From assembly GCA_937892255.1 (NCBI GenBank), contig CALAUL010000081.1, forward strand, positions 1-64,000: a DNA stretch of 64,000 bases, given 5' to 3'. The DNA is from an uncultured Bacteroidales bacterium (lineage in GTDB: Bacteria > Bacteroidota > Bacteroidia > Bacteroidales > Marinilabiliaceae). The notes under the pieces are model-generated. The model had not been told where the DNA came from, did no database searches, and saw nothing but the letters and a program-made list of their open reading frames with translations. How positions within the stretch are numbered: the first letter of the stretch is position 1; every line of letters begins with the position of its first letter. Position numbers and translations under genes: made by a program. Positions 1-8,347 of this stretch are shown in pieces.

Positions 1-112
1 ATGTAACTACCCATTGTTTAAGATTTAATGAGTCAACTTTTTTCAGGGAAAGACACACAGATTGATGATAAACTCAAATGTTACCCTGTAATAATGAAAA
101 ATGCACCGTCCT
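1..112. other. window edge, no gene seen
   Basis: I see no convincing coding region, hairpin or promoter here. An open frame runs through it from position 28, but it has no family resemblance and spans the promoter called at 113-143. Confidence 0.5.
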
Positions 113-143
113 TTTGCTCGTTCATAAAAAAGTTGTACCTTTG
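113..143 (+). promoter_or_regulatory. Bacteroidales-type promoter, short or non-coding transcript
   Basis: TTTG at 113-116 and TACCTTTG at 136-143 are separated by 19 bp, matching the -33/-7 consensus (TTTG, TAnnTTTG) of this phylum. Transcription would start near 149-151 and read toward uxaC, about 200 bp before the uxaC promoter. No recognisable gene follows, so the product may be a small RNA or a long leader. Confidence 0.5.
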
Positions 144-256
144 TTCCAAGATGAGTTGTACATCAATGCAAATCATGCAAGTATGTAGAAATCAGAACTG
201 TTGCCAACTCGTTACCCAATTTCCACGCAACCCGAATAACCGTTTAAATCTAAGAT

Positions 257-308
257 AATTGCAAATTCTGCGATTTTTTTGCTAAAAAAACTGCTTTTTT
301 TTGCAATT
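257..308 (+). repeat. inverted repeat with phased A/T tracts
   Basis: AATTGCAAA (257-265) and TTTGCAATT (300-308) are perfect 9-bp inverted repeats. Between them TGC recurs at 260, 269, 280, 292 and 302 (mean spacing about 10.5 bp), each followed by an A- or T-rich tract, including runs of seven or more. This should give intrinsically curved DNA. The T-run could also end a transcript from 113-143, and it overlaps the -33 element of the uxaC promoter. Confidence 0.45.
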
Positions 309-330
309 AAAAAACTATGATGTATCTTCG
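300..330 (+). promoter_or_regulatory. promoter of the uxaC operon
   Basis: TTTG (300-303) and TATCTTCG (323-330) are 19 bp apart. The -7 box has one mismatch from TAnnTTTG, as often seen for a regulated promoter. The predicted start is around 336-338, leaving a leader of about 20 nt before the uxaC ATG at 358. Confidence 0.6.
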
Positions 331-334
331 TGAA

Positions 335-342
335 CGTTAACG
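335..342. promoter_or_regulatory. candidate operator CGTTAACG
   Basis: An 8-bp perfect palindrome lies just at the predicted transcription start of uxaC. LacI-family operators are usually palindromes around a central CG, and AACGTT at 333-338 also fits that. The LacI-type gene at 5096 is the obvious candidate repressor. Assignment is by position only; I found no second copy near the regulator or GH53 gene. Confidence 0.35.
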
Positions 343-357
343 ATAAATAAATAGTAC

Positions 358-1764
358 ATGGTTAAAGAGTTTATTAATCCGGATTTCATTCTGTCGAACG
401 AGACGGCACGCAGGTTGTATCACAATTATGTGGAGGATCTTCCGATTATAGATTATCATTGCCATTTGTCGCCCGAGATGATTGCTAATGACCGCAATTT
501 CAATAATATCGGTGAGATATGGCTTGAAGGAGACCACTATAAATGGCGTGCTATGCGTGCAAATGGTGTGAATGAAAAGTACTGTACGGGAAAAGAGGTG
601 TCGTATGAAGAAAAGTTTCAAAAGTGGGCTGAGACGGTGCCAATGACTATTGGTAATCCTTTGTATCATTGGTCGCACCTCGAATTAAAGCGTCATTTCG
701 GTATAGGGAAACTCTTGAGCAAAGATACGGCGAAAGAAATTTACGATGAAGCTTCTGCGTTGCTTCGAACACCGGAATATAGTGTTCGAAACATTATGCG
801 CATGATGAATGTAGAGGTTGTTTGTACAACAGATGACCCTGTGGATTCGCTTGAACATCATATTAAGATAGCTAAAGATTGTTTTGAGATAAAGGTGCTT
901 CCCACGTGGCGTGCCGACAAGGTGGTGAAGTGTGATGATTTGCCGCTTCTTCTTGATTATTTCAAGCAGTTGGAGTGTGTGTCGGGGGTGACGATAGATA
1001 GTTTTGGAAAACTTGTTGAGGCTCTCGATGTGCGCCATGAGTTCTTTGCTTCGGTTGGTTGCAAACTTTCAGATACGGGTTTAGATCGCTTCTACTATGC
1101 GGACTTTACAAAAGAAGAGGTAGATGCTATTTTTGCAAAGATTCTTGACCGTCAGCAACTTATAGAGCATGAAATGGAGCAATATCGAACAGCTATATTG
1201 CTTGAATTGTGTTATATGAATCATAAGCGAGGTTTTACTCAGCAGTTTCATGTGGGAGCTCTTCGCAACAATAATTCTCGAGCATTCCGAACTTTAGGAC
1301 CTGATACGGGTTGGGATTCTATTGGCGACCCACAGAGGAGTTATCCTTTGTCGCGTTTCCTTGATACTCTCGATTCGGAGGACAAGTTGTGTAAGACAAT
1401 ACTTTATAATCTTAATCCTGCCGACAATGAGATGATGGCTACTATGATAGGAAACTTCAACGATGGTTCTATGCCCGGCAAGATTCAGTATGGAGCGGCA
1501 TGGTGGTTCCTTGATCAAAAGACAGGCATGGAGCGTCATTTGAAGGCTCTCTCGGCTCTCGGTTTGATAAGTCGTTTTGTAGGTATGCTTACCGATTCTC
1601 GTAGTTTCATGTCGTACCCTCGTCATGAGTATTTCCGTCGCATTGTTTGCAACTTCTTTGGTGAGTTGGTTGAGAAAGGCGAAATTCCTGATGATGACAA
1701 TTTGCTGAAACCGATTGTTGAAGGCATAGCGTATTACAATGCGAAAGAGTATTTTCGGTTTTAA
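358..1764 (+). CDS. uxaC: uronate isomerase
   Basis: Glucuronate/galacturonate isomerase (468 aa), converting D-glucuronate to D-fructuronate and D-galacturonate to D-tagaturonate in the cytoplasm, the first step of hexuronate catabolism. The amidohydrolase-like metal motif is clear near the N-terminus (IDYHCHL, H34 and H36), followed by the family segment around WAETVP and the conserved ELKRHFGI. Length is typical for the family (about 465-470 aa). The ATG at 358 follows the predicted promoter by about 20 nt. It is first in an operon with kdgK (44-bp gap), eda (33 bp) and an MFS permease (4 bp). The reductase and dehydratase that link UxaC to KdgK are not present in this window. Confidence 0.95.
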   Translation: MVKEFINPDFILSNETARRLYHNYVEDLPIIDYHCHLSPEMIANDRNFNNIGEIWLEGDHYKWRAMRANGVNEKYCTGKEVSYEEKFQKWAETVPMTIGNPLYHWSHLELKRHFGIGKLLSKDTAKEIYDEASALLRTPEYSVRNIMRMMNVEVVCTTDDPVDSLEHHIKIAKDCFEIKVLPTWRADKVVKCDDLPLLLDYFKQLECVSGVTIDSFGKLVEALDVRHEFFASVGCKLSDTGLDRFYYADFTKEEVDAIFAKILDRQQLIEHEMEQYRTAILLELCYMNHKRGFTQQFHVGALRNNNSRAFRTLGPDTGWDSIGDPQRSYPLSRFLDTLDSEDKLCKTILYNLNPADNEMMATMIGNFNDGSMPGKIQYGAAWWFLDQKTGMERHLKALSALGLISRFVGMLTDSRSFMSYPRHEYFRRIVCNFFGELVEKGEIPDDDNLLKPIVEGIAYYNAKEYFRF

Positions 1765-1808
1765 TTTTAGGGATATTATTTAGAGTATACACAATATAAA
1801 TAGGTATA

Positions 1809-2849
1809 ATGGCAAAAGTTGTAACATTTGGAGAAATCATGCTCCGTTTAGCCACACCGGGCTATCTTCGTTTTTCGCAGGCAAGGGAATTCGTTGCCAC
1901 ATTTGGTGGAGGAGAAGCTAATGTGGCTGTTTCGTTGTCGAATTATGGTTTGGACACAGAGTTTGTAACGCGTCTTCCAAAGAATGATATTGCACAGTCG
2001 TGTATCATGGACTTGCGAGCGCATGGTGTTGGGACGAAAAATATCATCTTCGGAGGAGACCGTGTGGGTATATATTTCCTTGAGACGGGAGCTGTAGCAC
2101 GTGCATCGAAAGTCATTTATGATCGTGCAAATTCGTCTATTGCAGAGATAGAGCCGGGTATGATTGATTGGAAGAAAGTACTTAAAGATGCGACGTGGTT
2201 TCATTGGACAGGTATTACACCGGCTCTTTCGCAAGGTGCGGCAGATGCTTGTCTTGAGGCTATCAAGGCGGCAAATGAGTTGGGAGTGACGGTATCATGT
2301 GACCTTAATTATCGTAAGAATCTTTGGAAATATGGCAAGACGGCGTCTGAAATTATGCCGGCTCTTGTTGAAGGTTGTGATATTATTTTGGGCAATGAAG
2401 AAGATTGCGAGAAGGTGTTTGGTATCAAACCGGAAGGATTTGATGTTACGGCAACCAATGGAGAGGTGAATGCTGCAGAATTTGAGTCAGTTTGCACTCA
2501 GATGATGAAGAAGTTCCCACGCTGCAAAAAGATGATTGTAACACTTCGCGGTGCTATCAATGCAAACCACAATACCTGGGGAGGAGTTCTCTATTCGGAC
2601 GGAACGCTCAAACAATCAAAACGATACGATATTACGCATATCGTTGACCGTGTAGGAGGTGGAGATTCATTTATGGGAGGTCTTATCTATGGTTTGATAA
2701 GTTATCCTACTGATGACCAGAAAGCTCTTGACTTTGCTGTTGCAGCATCGTGCTTGAAGCATACCATATACGGGGATTTCAATCTTGTCACAGTGGCAGA
2801 AGTAGAGAATCTGATGAAGGGCGATGGCTCAGGCCGTGTGTCACGCTAA
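1809..2849 (+). CDS. kdgK: 2-dehydro-3-deoxygluconokinase (PfkB family)
   Basis: Ribokinase/PfkB-family sugar kinase (346 aa) that phosphorylates 2-keto-3-deoxygluconate to KDPG. The N-terminal substrate motif GGGEANVA is at residues 33-40 and the C-terminal PfkB signature appears as DRVGGGDSF near residue 279, with the last Asp (about 285) as the catalytic base. The KDG assignment comes from its place between uxaC and eda; other PfkB members use other sugars, so the substrate is inferred. It carries an Ala/Asn-rich insert around residues 215-225 that I do not interpret. Confidence 0.92.
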   Translation: MAKVVTFGEIMLRLATPGYLRFSQAREFVATFGGGEANVAVSLSNYGLDTEFVTRLPKNDIAQSCIMDLRAHGVGTKNIIFGGDRVGIYFLETGAVARASKVIYDRANSSIAEIEPGMIDWKKVLKDATWFHWTGITPALSQGAADACLEAIKAANELGVTVSCDLNYRKNLWKYGKTASEIMPALVEGCDIILGNEEDCEKVFGIKPEGFDVTATNGEVNAAEFESVCTQMMKKFPRCKKMIVTLRGAINANHNTWGGVLYSDGTLKQSKRYDITHIVDRVGGGDSFMGGLIYGLISYPTDDQKALDFAVAASCLKHTIYGDFNLVTVAEVENLMKGDGSGRVSR

Positions 2850-2882
2850 AAGATTATTGTTAAGACATTAAACTTTTGAGAT

Positions 2883-3551
2883 ATGGCGAAATATAGCAAA
2901 ATGGAAGTTTTGTCGGCAATGAAAGAGACGGGTATGGTGCCTGTGTTTTACAATGCTGATTTTGAGACATCAAAGCAAGTTTTGAAAGCTTGTTATGATG
3001 GCGGTGTTAGAGCCTTTGAGTTTACCAATCGTGGAGACTTTGCACAGGAGGTATTTGGCGAGCTTGTAAAGTATGCCAATAAAGAACTTCCGGGTATGAT
3101 TGTTGGTATTGGTTCTATTGTAGATGCTCCTACAGCGGCAATGTATATTCAACTTGGTGCAAATTTCGTTGTAGGTCCACTCTTCAATGAAGAGATAGCT
3201 CCCGTCTGCAATCGCCGACTTATTCCGTATTGTCCGGGTTGTGGAACGGTGTCGGAGATAGGCAGAGCGCAGGAGTTGGGTTGTGACCTTTGCAAAGCAT
3301 TTCCCGGCGATGTGCTTGGAGCTTCGTTTATCAAAGGTCTTAAAGCACCCATGCCATGGAGTCAGATAATGGTAACGGGCGGTGTCAAGCCGGAGAGAGC
3401 AAATCTCGAAGGTTGGTTTAAAGCCGGAGTGACATGTGTCGGCATGGGAAGCAACTTGTTCCCAAAAGAGGTGATAGCAGCCAAGGAGTGGTCAAAAATA
3501 ACAGCTCTTTGTAAGGAAGCTCTCGATATTATCAAAGATGTAAGGAGATAA
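2883..3551 (+). CDS. eda: KDPG/KHG aldolase
   Basis: Class I aldolase (222 aa) cleaving 2-keto-3-deoxy-6-phosphogluconate to pyruvate and glyceraldehyde-3-phosphate. The Schiff-base lysine is K138 in the motif DLCKAFPGD, and the catalytic glutamate is E46 in FEFTNRG. The glycine-rich phosphate-binding region MVTGGVKPE is present. Length matches the family (about 205-225 aa). It lies 33 bp after kdgK and 4 bp before the permease, so it is co-transcribed with both. Confidence 0.93.
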   Translation: MAKYSKMEVLSAMKETGMVPVFYNADFETSKQVLKACYDGGVRAFEFTNRGDFAQEVFGELVKYANKELPGMIVGIGSIVDAPTAAMYIQLGANFVVGPLFNEEIAPVCNRRLIPYCPGCGTVSEIGRAQELGCDLCKAFPGDVLGASFIKGLKAPMPWSQIMVTGGVKPERANLEGWFKAGVTCVGMGSNLFPKEVIAAKEWSKITALCKEALDIIKDVRR

Positions 3552-3555
3552 GCTT

Positions 3556-5004
3556 ATGAGCAACAATAAATCAACAAGCGGAAAAGTCATGACAAATTGG
3601 CGTTGGTGGATGTGTGCACTGCTGTTTGTCGCAACGACTATTAACTACATGGACCGTCAAGTACTCTCTTTGACGTACAAGGACTTCATAGCTCCTGAGT
3701 TTCATTGGACGGATGCCGACTATGGAACAATCACAGCATTCTTCTCGATATTTTATGCTGTGGCGTGTCTTTTTGCCGGGAAGTTCGTAGACTGGATGGG
3801 AACGAAGAAAGGTTTCTTGTGGGCTATCGGTATTTGGTCGTTTGGCGCATGTCTGCATGCCGGTTGTGGGTGGATTACAGCACTCATGCAAGATACAACG
3901 GTGACCGAACTATGCAAGGCAACGGGCGATGCGGCATTGGTGATAGCATCAGTCAGTGTGTGGCTATTTTTGGCTTGTCGTGCAATATTGGCGCTTGGAG
4001 AATCGGGCAACTTCCCGGCTGCCATAAAAGTGACGGCAGAGTACTTTCCAAAAAAAGACAGAGCACTTGCGACATCGCTCTTTAATGCCGGAGCTTCGGT
4101 GGGTGCTCTTGCGGCTCCTGTCACTGTGCCTATCCTTGCACAAGCATGGGGTTGGGAGATGGCTTTTATCATCATAGGTGCTCTTGGTTTTGTCTGGATG
4201 TTTTTTTGGGTCTGGATGTACGACAAACCGCAACAGAGTAAGCATGTCAACGAGGCTGAACTCGCATATATCAATCAAGATGACGTTCAGCAGACAGAAG
4301 ATACTGACGCTGTAGCGACAGAGAAACCTATACCATTCTTGCAATGTTTCAAACACAAGCAGACATGGTCGTTCATCACAGGAAAGTTCTTTACCGATGG
4401 CGTTTGGTGGTTCTATCTCTTTTGGGCGCCTGCATACTTCTCGGAGATGGGATATGGCATGGATACAACGCTGGGCAAGAGTTTGGTATTTGTATTGTAT
4501 CTTATCGTGACAATCATCTCCATTGGCGGTGGATATTTGCCAAAGTTATTCGTTGAACGCAAAGGTATGGAACCCTATTCGGGACGAATGCTTGCAATGT
4601 TGATATTCGCATTTTTCCCGCTCTTTGCCATGTTTGCACAACCTTTGCAAGGTATCTCTATATGGTTCCCGGCTATCATTATAGGTGTTGCCGGAGCAGG
4701 ACATCAGGCATGGTCGGCAAATTTGTTCTCAACAATAGGAGACATGTTTCCAAAGTCGACTATTGCAACCATCACAGGTATAGGCACCATGGCAGGTGGA
4801 TGTGGCTCATTTCTTATCAACAAGGGTGCCGGTCTGTTGTTCACTCACTCAGAGAATATGGGTCAGGCATTCACATTCATGGGCTTTGAAGGAAAAGAAG
4901 CCGGCTATATGATAGTCTTTTGTGTCTGTGCAGTGGCATATCTCGTGGCTTGGTTCATCATGAAAGCCCTTGTACCAAAATATAACCCTATTAAACTTAA
5001 ATAA
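3556..5004 (+). CDS. MFS hexuronate transporter (ExuT-like, ACS family)
   Basis: Twelve-helix major facilitator (482 aa) of the anion:cation symporter group, probably importing galacturonate and/or glucuronate with protons. The first helix ends in NYMDRQVLS (residues 30-38), a hallmark of ExuT-like permeases, and the loop after helix 2 has the DWMGTKKG form of the MFS motif. A long hydrophilic loop around residues 220-260 separates the two six-helix bundles. It begins 4 bp after eda and is followed by a strong terminator, making it the last gene of the operon. The exact sugar acid is inferred from the neighbours. Confidence 0.88.
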   Translation: MSNNKSTSGKVMTNWRWWMCALLFVATTINYMDRQVLSLTYKDFIAPEFHWTDADYGTITAFFSIFYAVACLFAGKFVDWMGTKKGFLWAIGIWSFGACLHAGCGWITALMQDTTVTELCKATGDAALVIASVSVWLFLACRAILALGESGNFPAAIKVTAEYFPKKDRALATSLFNAGASVGALAAPVTVPILAQAWGWEMAFIIIGALGFVWMFFWVWMYDKPQQSKHVNEAELAYINQDDVQQTEDTDAVATEKPIPFLQCFKHKQTWSFITGKFFTDGVWWFYLFWAPAYFSEMGYGMDTTLGKSLVFVLYLIVTIISIGGGYLPKLFVERKGMEPYSGRMLAMLIFAFFPLFAMFAQPLQGISIWFPAIIIGVAGAGHQAWSANLFSTIGDMFPKSTIATITGIGTMAGGCGSFLINKGAGLLFTHSENMGQAFTFMGFEGKEAGYMIVFCVCAVAYLVAWFIMKALVPKYNPIKLK

Positions 5005-5015
5005 TATATTTCTGC

Positions 5016-5056
5016 AGGGGGAACTTCTCAAAGTATGGAGGTTCCCCCTATTTTTT
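5016..5056 (+). terminator. rho-independent terminator after the uxaC operon
   Basis: AGGGGGAAC (5016-5024) pairs perfectly with GTTCCCCCT (5041-5049). G-U and A-T pairs extend the stem to about 13 bp around an 8-nt loop, and a T-run follows at 5051-5056. It separates the catabolic operon from lacI. Confidence 0.88.
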
Positions 5057-5058
5057 AC

Positions 5059-5066
5059 TAACTTTG
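5059..5066 (+). promoter_or_regulatory. -7 box of the lacI-type gene
   Basis: TAACTTTG fits TAnnTTTG exactly and lies 30 bp before the chosen start at 5096, immediately after the terminator T-run. No TTTG is visible at the expected -33 distance. Confidence 0.45.
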
Positions 5067-5095
5067 ATTCCAAAACAATATCGACTTTGATATCA

Positions 5096-6154
5096 ATGGA
5101 GAGAAAACGAGTAACATTAAAAGATATAGCCAAAGAGGCGGGAGTGTCGATAGGTACAGTAGATAGGGTGCTTCACGCGAGAGGAGAAGTGGCGGAAGCA
5201 ACAAAAAATAAGATACTCGAGTTGGCCGAAGAAATGCATTACAAACCCAATATCTTGGCGCGAGCACTCACCTCAAAACGTAGTTATAATGTCGTGGCAT
5301 TGTTGCCTCGTGCAGGAGAAGTTGATATCTATTGGGAAAGCCATGTTGCCGGAATAAAGGCTCAAACTCAAACTCTGGAGGCTTATGCCTTTAGAGTTAC
5401 CATAATCGACTTCGACTTGTATAGCGAAACAGATTTCCAACAGCAATCCCAAAAGGTCTTAGATTTGCACCCCGATGGTGTCATCTTTGCACCGATATTC
5501 AAAAAAGAGTCAATAGCTTTTTGTGAAACTCTCGACACCCATCTTATTCCTTATATTTTCATCGACACATACATAGAGGATACAAACTGCAAATATTTCA
5601 TCGGAGAAGACGCATTTCAAGGCGGACGTGTTGCCGCAAGTGTCATAGACTTCGGACTCGATATCAGCAAAGATATACTCGTCGTCAATATCGCCAAGGA
5701 TATGGAGAATATCCAACATCTTACATCGCGTAACAGAGGCTTCGTCAGTTACTTTGAAAACAAAGGTCGCAACAGTGGCAGACGGATAAGTACAGATATT
5801 CCAACAACGGATAGTGATGTCGTAAAGACATACTTAGACAAAGCATTTTCCGACAATCCAAATATAGGAGCTATATGGGTTTCGGGAGCAAAAACATACA
5901 TCATAGCTTGCTACCTCGAGCAGACATCGCGAGACAATATTATATTGGTAGGACACGATGTACATAATGCCAACATCGAATATCTGCAACGCAACTATAT
6001 TCAATGTCTCATCGCCCAGCAACCGCGAGAGCAAGGTGTGAAGACCGTAAATACAATGTTTAACATCTTAGCCGAAAATATACAACCACCAAGGTTAGAA
6101 TATCAGAAAATAGAAATAGTAAATTCAGAAAACGTAGGATTTTACGTAGATTAA
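5096..6154 (+). CDS. LacI-family transcriptional regulator
   Basis: DNA-binding repressor (352 aa) with an N-terminal LacI helix-turn-helix at residues 7-26 (TLKDIAKEAGVSIGTVDRVL) and a periplasmic-binding-protein-like effector domain from about residue 60. I start it at 5096 because the helix-turn-helix begins there; an upstream ATG at 4970 would put the start inside the permease gene and the terminator. It probably senses a hexuronate or KDG and controls the uxaC operon upstream and the two genes downstream (13-bp and 12-bp gaps). Confidence 0.9.
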   Translation: MERKRVTLKDIAKEAGVSIGTVDRVLHARGEVAEATKNKILELAEEMHYKPNILARALTSKRSYNVVALLPRAGEVDIYWESHVAGIKAQTQTLEAYAFRVTIIDFDLYSETDFQQQSQKVLDLHPDGVIFAPIFKKESIAFCETLDTHLIPYIFIDTYIEDTNCKYFIGEDAFQGGRVAASVIDFGLDISKDILVVNIAKDMENIQHLTSRNRGFVSYFENKGRNSGRRISTDIPTTDSDVVKTYLDKAFSDNPNIGAIWVSGAKTYIIACYLEQTSRDNIILVGHDVHNANIEYLQRNYIQCLIAQQPREQGVKTVNTMFNILAENIQPPRLEYQKIEIVNSENVGFYVD

Positions 6155-6167
6155 AAAGAATATCAAC

Positions 6168-6641
6168 ATGGCAATAATAGGAACAGTTGCAACTATCGAG
6201 AAGCAGGCTTGTGGCAAGACCTTCGGAAAAGTATTTGAGTTTCTTAGAACCGCCGACTTGAATGCTCATTTTGCGGAAGTCTCTTTGGAGAATAAAAAAG
6301 TAGTCGAAATAGACGGAAAGAATATCTATGCCATCTTTCAAGAGTACAACACGAAACTTCACGAGAATGCAAAGCCCGAAGGACACAAACAATATGCTGA
6401 TGTGCAGTATATCTTTGAAGGCGAAGAGATAATAGGCTTGTGCGATAAAACATACGCAGAGGGTGACTATACGTACAACTTTGAGAATGACATCTTCTTT
6501 TGTGACACAAGGAAATTGTCGCACGTAGTTCTCGGAAAAGGCGATGCGGCTATCCTTTTGCCTGAAGACCTTCATGCTCCATGCATGTGTATAGGTGAGC
6601 CCAAAAGAGTAAAGAAAATAGTTTTCAAGGTTAAACTATAA
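6168..6641 (+). CDS. YhcH/YjgK/YiaL family protein (DUF386)
   Basis: Small cupin-like protein (157 aa) of the family that includes E. coli YhcH, YjgK, YiaL and EbgC. Members sit in sugar-acid, sialic-acid and galactoside operons and are thought to act as sugar-processing or anomer-handling enzymes, without a firmly assigned reaction. The conserved HKQYADVQYIFEGEE segment and the late Pro-Glu-Asp-Leu-His metal-site region are both present. It lies between the LacI regulator and GH53, so a role with a pectin-derived sugar is likely, but the reaction is unknown to me. Confidence 0.85.
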   Translation: MAIIGTVATIEKQACGKTFGKVFEFLRTADLNAHFAEVSLENKKVVEIDGKNIYAIFQEYNTKLHENAKPEGHKQYADVQYIFEGEEIIGLCDKTYAEGDYTYNFENDIFFCDTRKLSHVVLGKGDAAILLPEDLHAPCMCIGEPKRVKKIVFKVKL

Positions 6642-6653
6642 AGAAACTTTTGT

Positions 6654-7730
6654 ATGAAGACGAAACGGATATTGACATACGTTGTTGTGTTGTTCGTGAC
6701 CTTCTGTTCGTATGCTTGTGAAAGTCAGGACGAACAAGATAGTCAGACCTCAGAGCCGTCAGAAGATGTCACAGACCAATTCGTCAAAGGTGCCGATGTC
6801 AGTTGGCTGACACAGATGGAGCATGAAGGAAAGAAGTTTTATACAAAAGAGGGAAAAGACTCAGAGTGCATGTCGTTGCTTAAAGAGCTGGGGACAAATG
6901 CTATTCGTCTGAGAGTCTGGGTAAATCCGTCGAATGGTTGGTGTGGAAAAGAAGATGTTGTAAATAAAGCCGTTCGAGCTGCAAAACTCGGAATGCGCAT
7001 AATGATAGACTTTCATTATAGCGATTCGTGGTCAGACCCGTCAAAGCAGTTCGTTCCGCAGGCATGGAAAGACTTTTCGTACGACGAAATGAAAAAGGCT
7101 GTTTCGGCTCATACTATTGATGTTCTCTCGGCTCTCAAAGAGGCAGATGTCACTCCAGAATGGGTTCAAATAGGAAACGAGACGAGCGACGGAATGCTTT
7201 GGGATATGGGCAAAGCCTCATTAAATCCGGATTTATACGCCGGACTTCACAATGCCGGTTATGATGCGGCAAAGAGTGTTTTCGCAAATACGAAAGTGAT
7301 GGTTCATATCGACAATGGTTATGATTCGTCACGCAATTGGCTTGTAGCAACTCTGAAAGAAAACGGCGGCAAATTTGATATGATAGGAGTCTCTCATTAT
7401 CCCGTTTATGCAGTATCGGAGGGAAAGTTTAAGACGTGGAAGAGCTGTAATGATAAACTCATAGCCAATATTCGAACCTTGATAAATACATTTGATGCAG
7501 ATGTTATGGTGGTTGAGTTTGGATATGCTGTCAGTGAAGCCGGCGATGGCAAGAAGTGTTTGCAAGACTTGATGACACGTTGCAGTGGAATAATGCAGTG
7601 TGAAGGAGTGATGTATTGGGAACCTCAGTGTTATGATTGGGAACATTATGCCAATGGGGCTTTTTCAAGTTCGGGTAAACCGACGTCAATCTTAGACCCG
7701 TTTAAGAGTATTTACCGAAAAACTGAATAG
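6654..7730 (+). CDS. GH53 arabinogalactan endo-beta-1,4-galactanase, lipoprotein
   Basis: Endo-beta-1,4-galactanase (358 aa) attacking the galactan side chains of pectin. It has a lipoprotein signal with lipobox ending at C22, then a Ser/Glu-rich linker to about residue 40. The TIM-barrel follows, with the clan GH-A acid/base at E176 (motif GNE) and the nucleophile at E288 (VVEFGYA). The segment RLRVWVNP and the strand IMIDFHYSDSWSDP are typical of GH53. Surface or periplasmic location is expected. No SusC/SusD pair accompanies it, so galactan fragments must enter by another route. Confidence 0.93.
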   Translation: MKTKRILTYVVVLFVTFCSYACESQDEQDSQTSEPSEDVTDQFVKGADVSWLTQMEHEGKKFYTKEGKDSECMSLLKELGTNAIRLRVWVNPSNGWCGKEDVVNKAVRAAKLGMRIMIDFHYSDSWSDPSKQFVPQAWKDFSYDEMKKAVSAHTIDVLSALKEADVTPEWVQIGNETSDGMLWDMGKASLNPDLYAGLHNAGYDAAKSVFANTKVMVHIDNGYDSSRNWLVATLKENGGKFDMIGVSHYPVYAVSEGKFKTWKSCNDKLIANIRTLINTFDADVMVVEFGYAVSEAGDGKKCLQDLMTRCSGIMQCEGVMYWEPQCYDWEHYANGAFSSSGKPTSILDPFKSIYRKTE

Positions 7731-7734
7731 TGTA

Positions 7735-7770
7735 TTGGTGCGCACAAAGTGCGCACCAAAATTATTTCTT
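7735..7770. terminator. bidirectional terminator between GH53 and the pyr operon
   Basis: TTGGTGCGCAC (7735-7745) and GTGCGCACCAA (7749-7759) form a perfect 11-bp stem with an AAA loop, followed on the plus strand by an AT-rich run. It serves both convergent transcripts. The stem also contains two TGCGCA motifs exactly 11 bp apart (7739 and 7750), the unit of the array at 59709-59763. Confidence 0.8.
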
Positions 7771-8337
7771 TTTGTTTTTCTTCATTACCGAGAAGCCGAA
7801 TTTGCCAAGTTCGTCACCCACGGCGTGATATTTGCCATGTGAGTAGCAAATGGGTTTGGCTTTTGCAAGGTCAAATTTGCCAGTCTCGTCAAGGTATTTC
7901 TCGTCGGCTATGACATTGACGACTTCAGCTATAAACATATCGTGAGTTCCAAGTGCAATAATGTCTTTTACTTTACATTCGATAGAGACAGGCGATTCGG
8001 CTATAGCCGGAGCTTTTACCTCTTTGCACGTATATGGTGTGAGTTTCATAGCTTCCCATTTGTTGATGTCTCTGCCCGACTTGACACCGCACCAGTCAGT
8101 GGCGAAAGCTAAATCTTCGGTCGTCAAGTTGATGACAAACTCTTTTGTCCGTTTTATGATGTCGTAAGAGTGACGTTCCGGTCTTACGGAAATACTTACC
8201 ATAGCCGGGTCGGAGCATATTGTTCCCGCCCATGCAACAGTTATGATATTGTAGTTTTCCGGAGTATCGCCACACGAAACCATAACGACGGGAAGAGGGT
8301 AGAGCTGATTGCCCGGTCTCCAATTTTGTTTTGCCAT
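7762..8337 (-). CDS. flavin reductase family protein
   Basis: FMN-binding split-barrel protein (191 aa) of the flavin reductase-like family. The N-terminus (WRPGNQLYPLPVVMVSCG) and the region YNIITVAWAGTICSDPAMVSISVRPERHSY are characteristic. It could reduce FMN using NAD(P)H or act as an uncharacterised flavoprotein; the natural partner is unknown. The C-terminus is a short lysine tail. It starts 10 bp after pyrI and should be the last gene of the pyrB-pyrI transcript. Confidence 0.85.
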   Translation of the reverse strand: MAKQNWRPGNQLYPLPVVMVSCGDTPENYNIITVAWAGTICSDPAMVSISVRPERHSYDIIKRTKEFVINLTTEDLAFATDWCGVKSGRDINKWEAMKLTPYTCKEVKAPAIAESPVSIECKVKDIIALGTHDMFIAEVVNVIADEKYLDETGKFDLAKAKPICYSHGKYHAVGDELGKFGFSVMKKNKKK

Positions 8338-8347
8338 AGTGATGTGT

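Noticed and set aside
201..233. Possible 11-bp repeat of CCAA-like motifs
   Set aside because: Columns agree poorly; not separable from chance.
28..258. 76-aa open frame at the left edge
   Set aside because: It crosses a consensus promoter, has no recognisable domain and an atypical Cys-rich composition.
3753..4274. 173-aa minus-strand frame inside the MFS gene
   Set aside because: Antisense shadow of a clear 12-helix permease; no family features.
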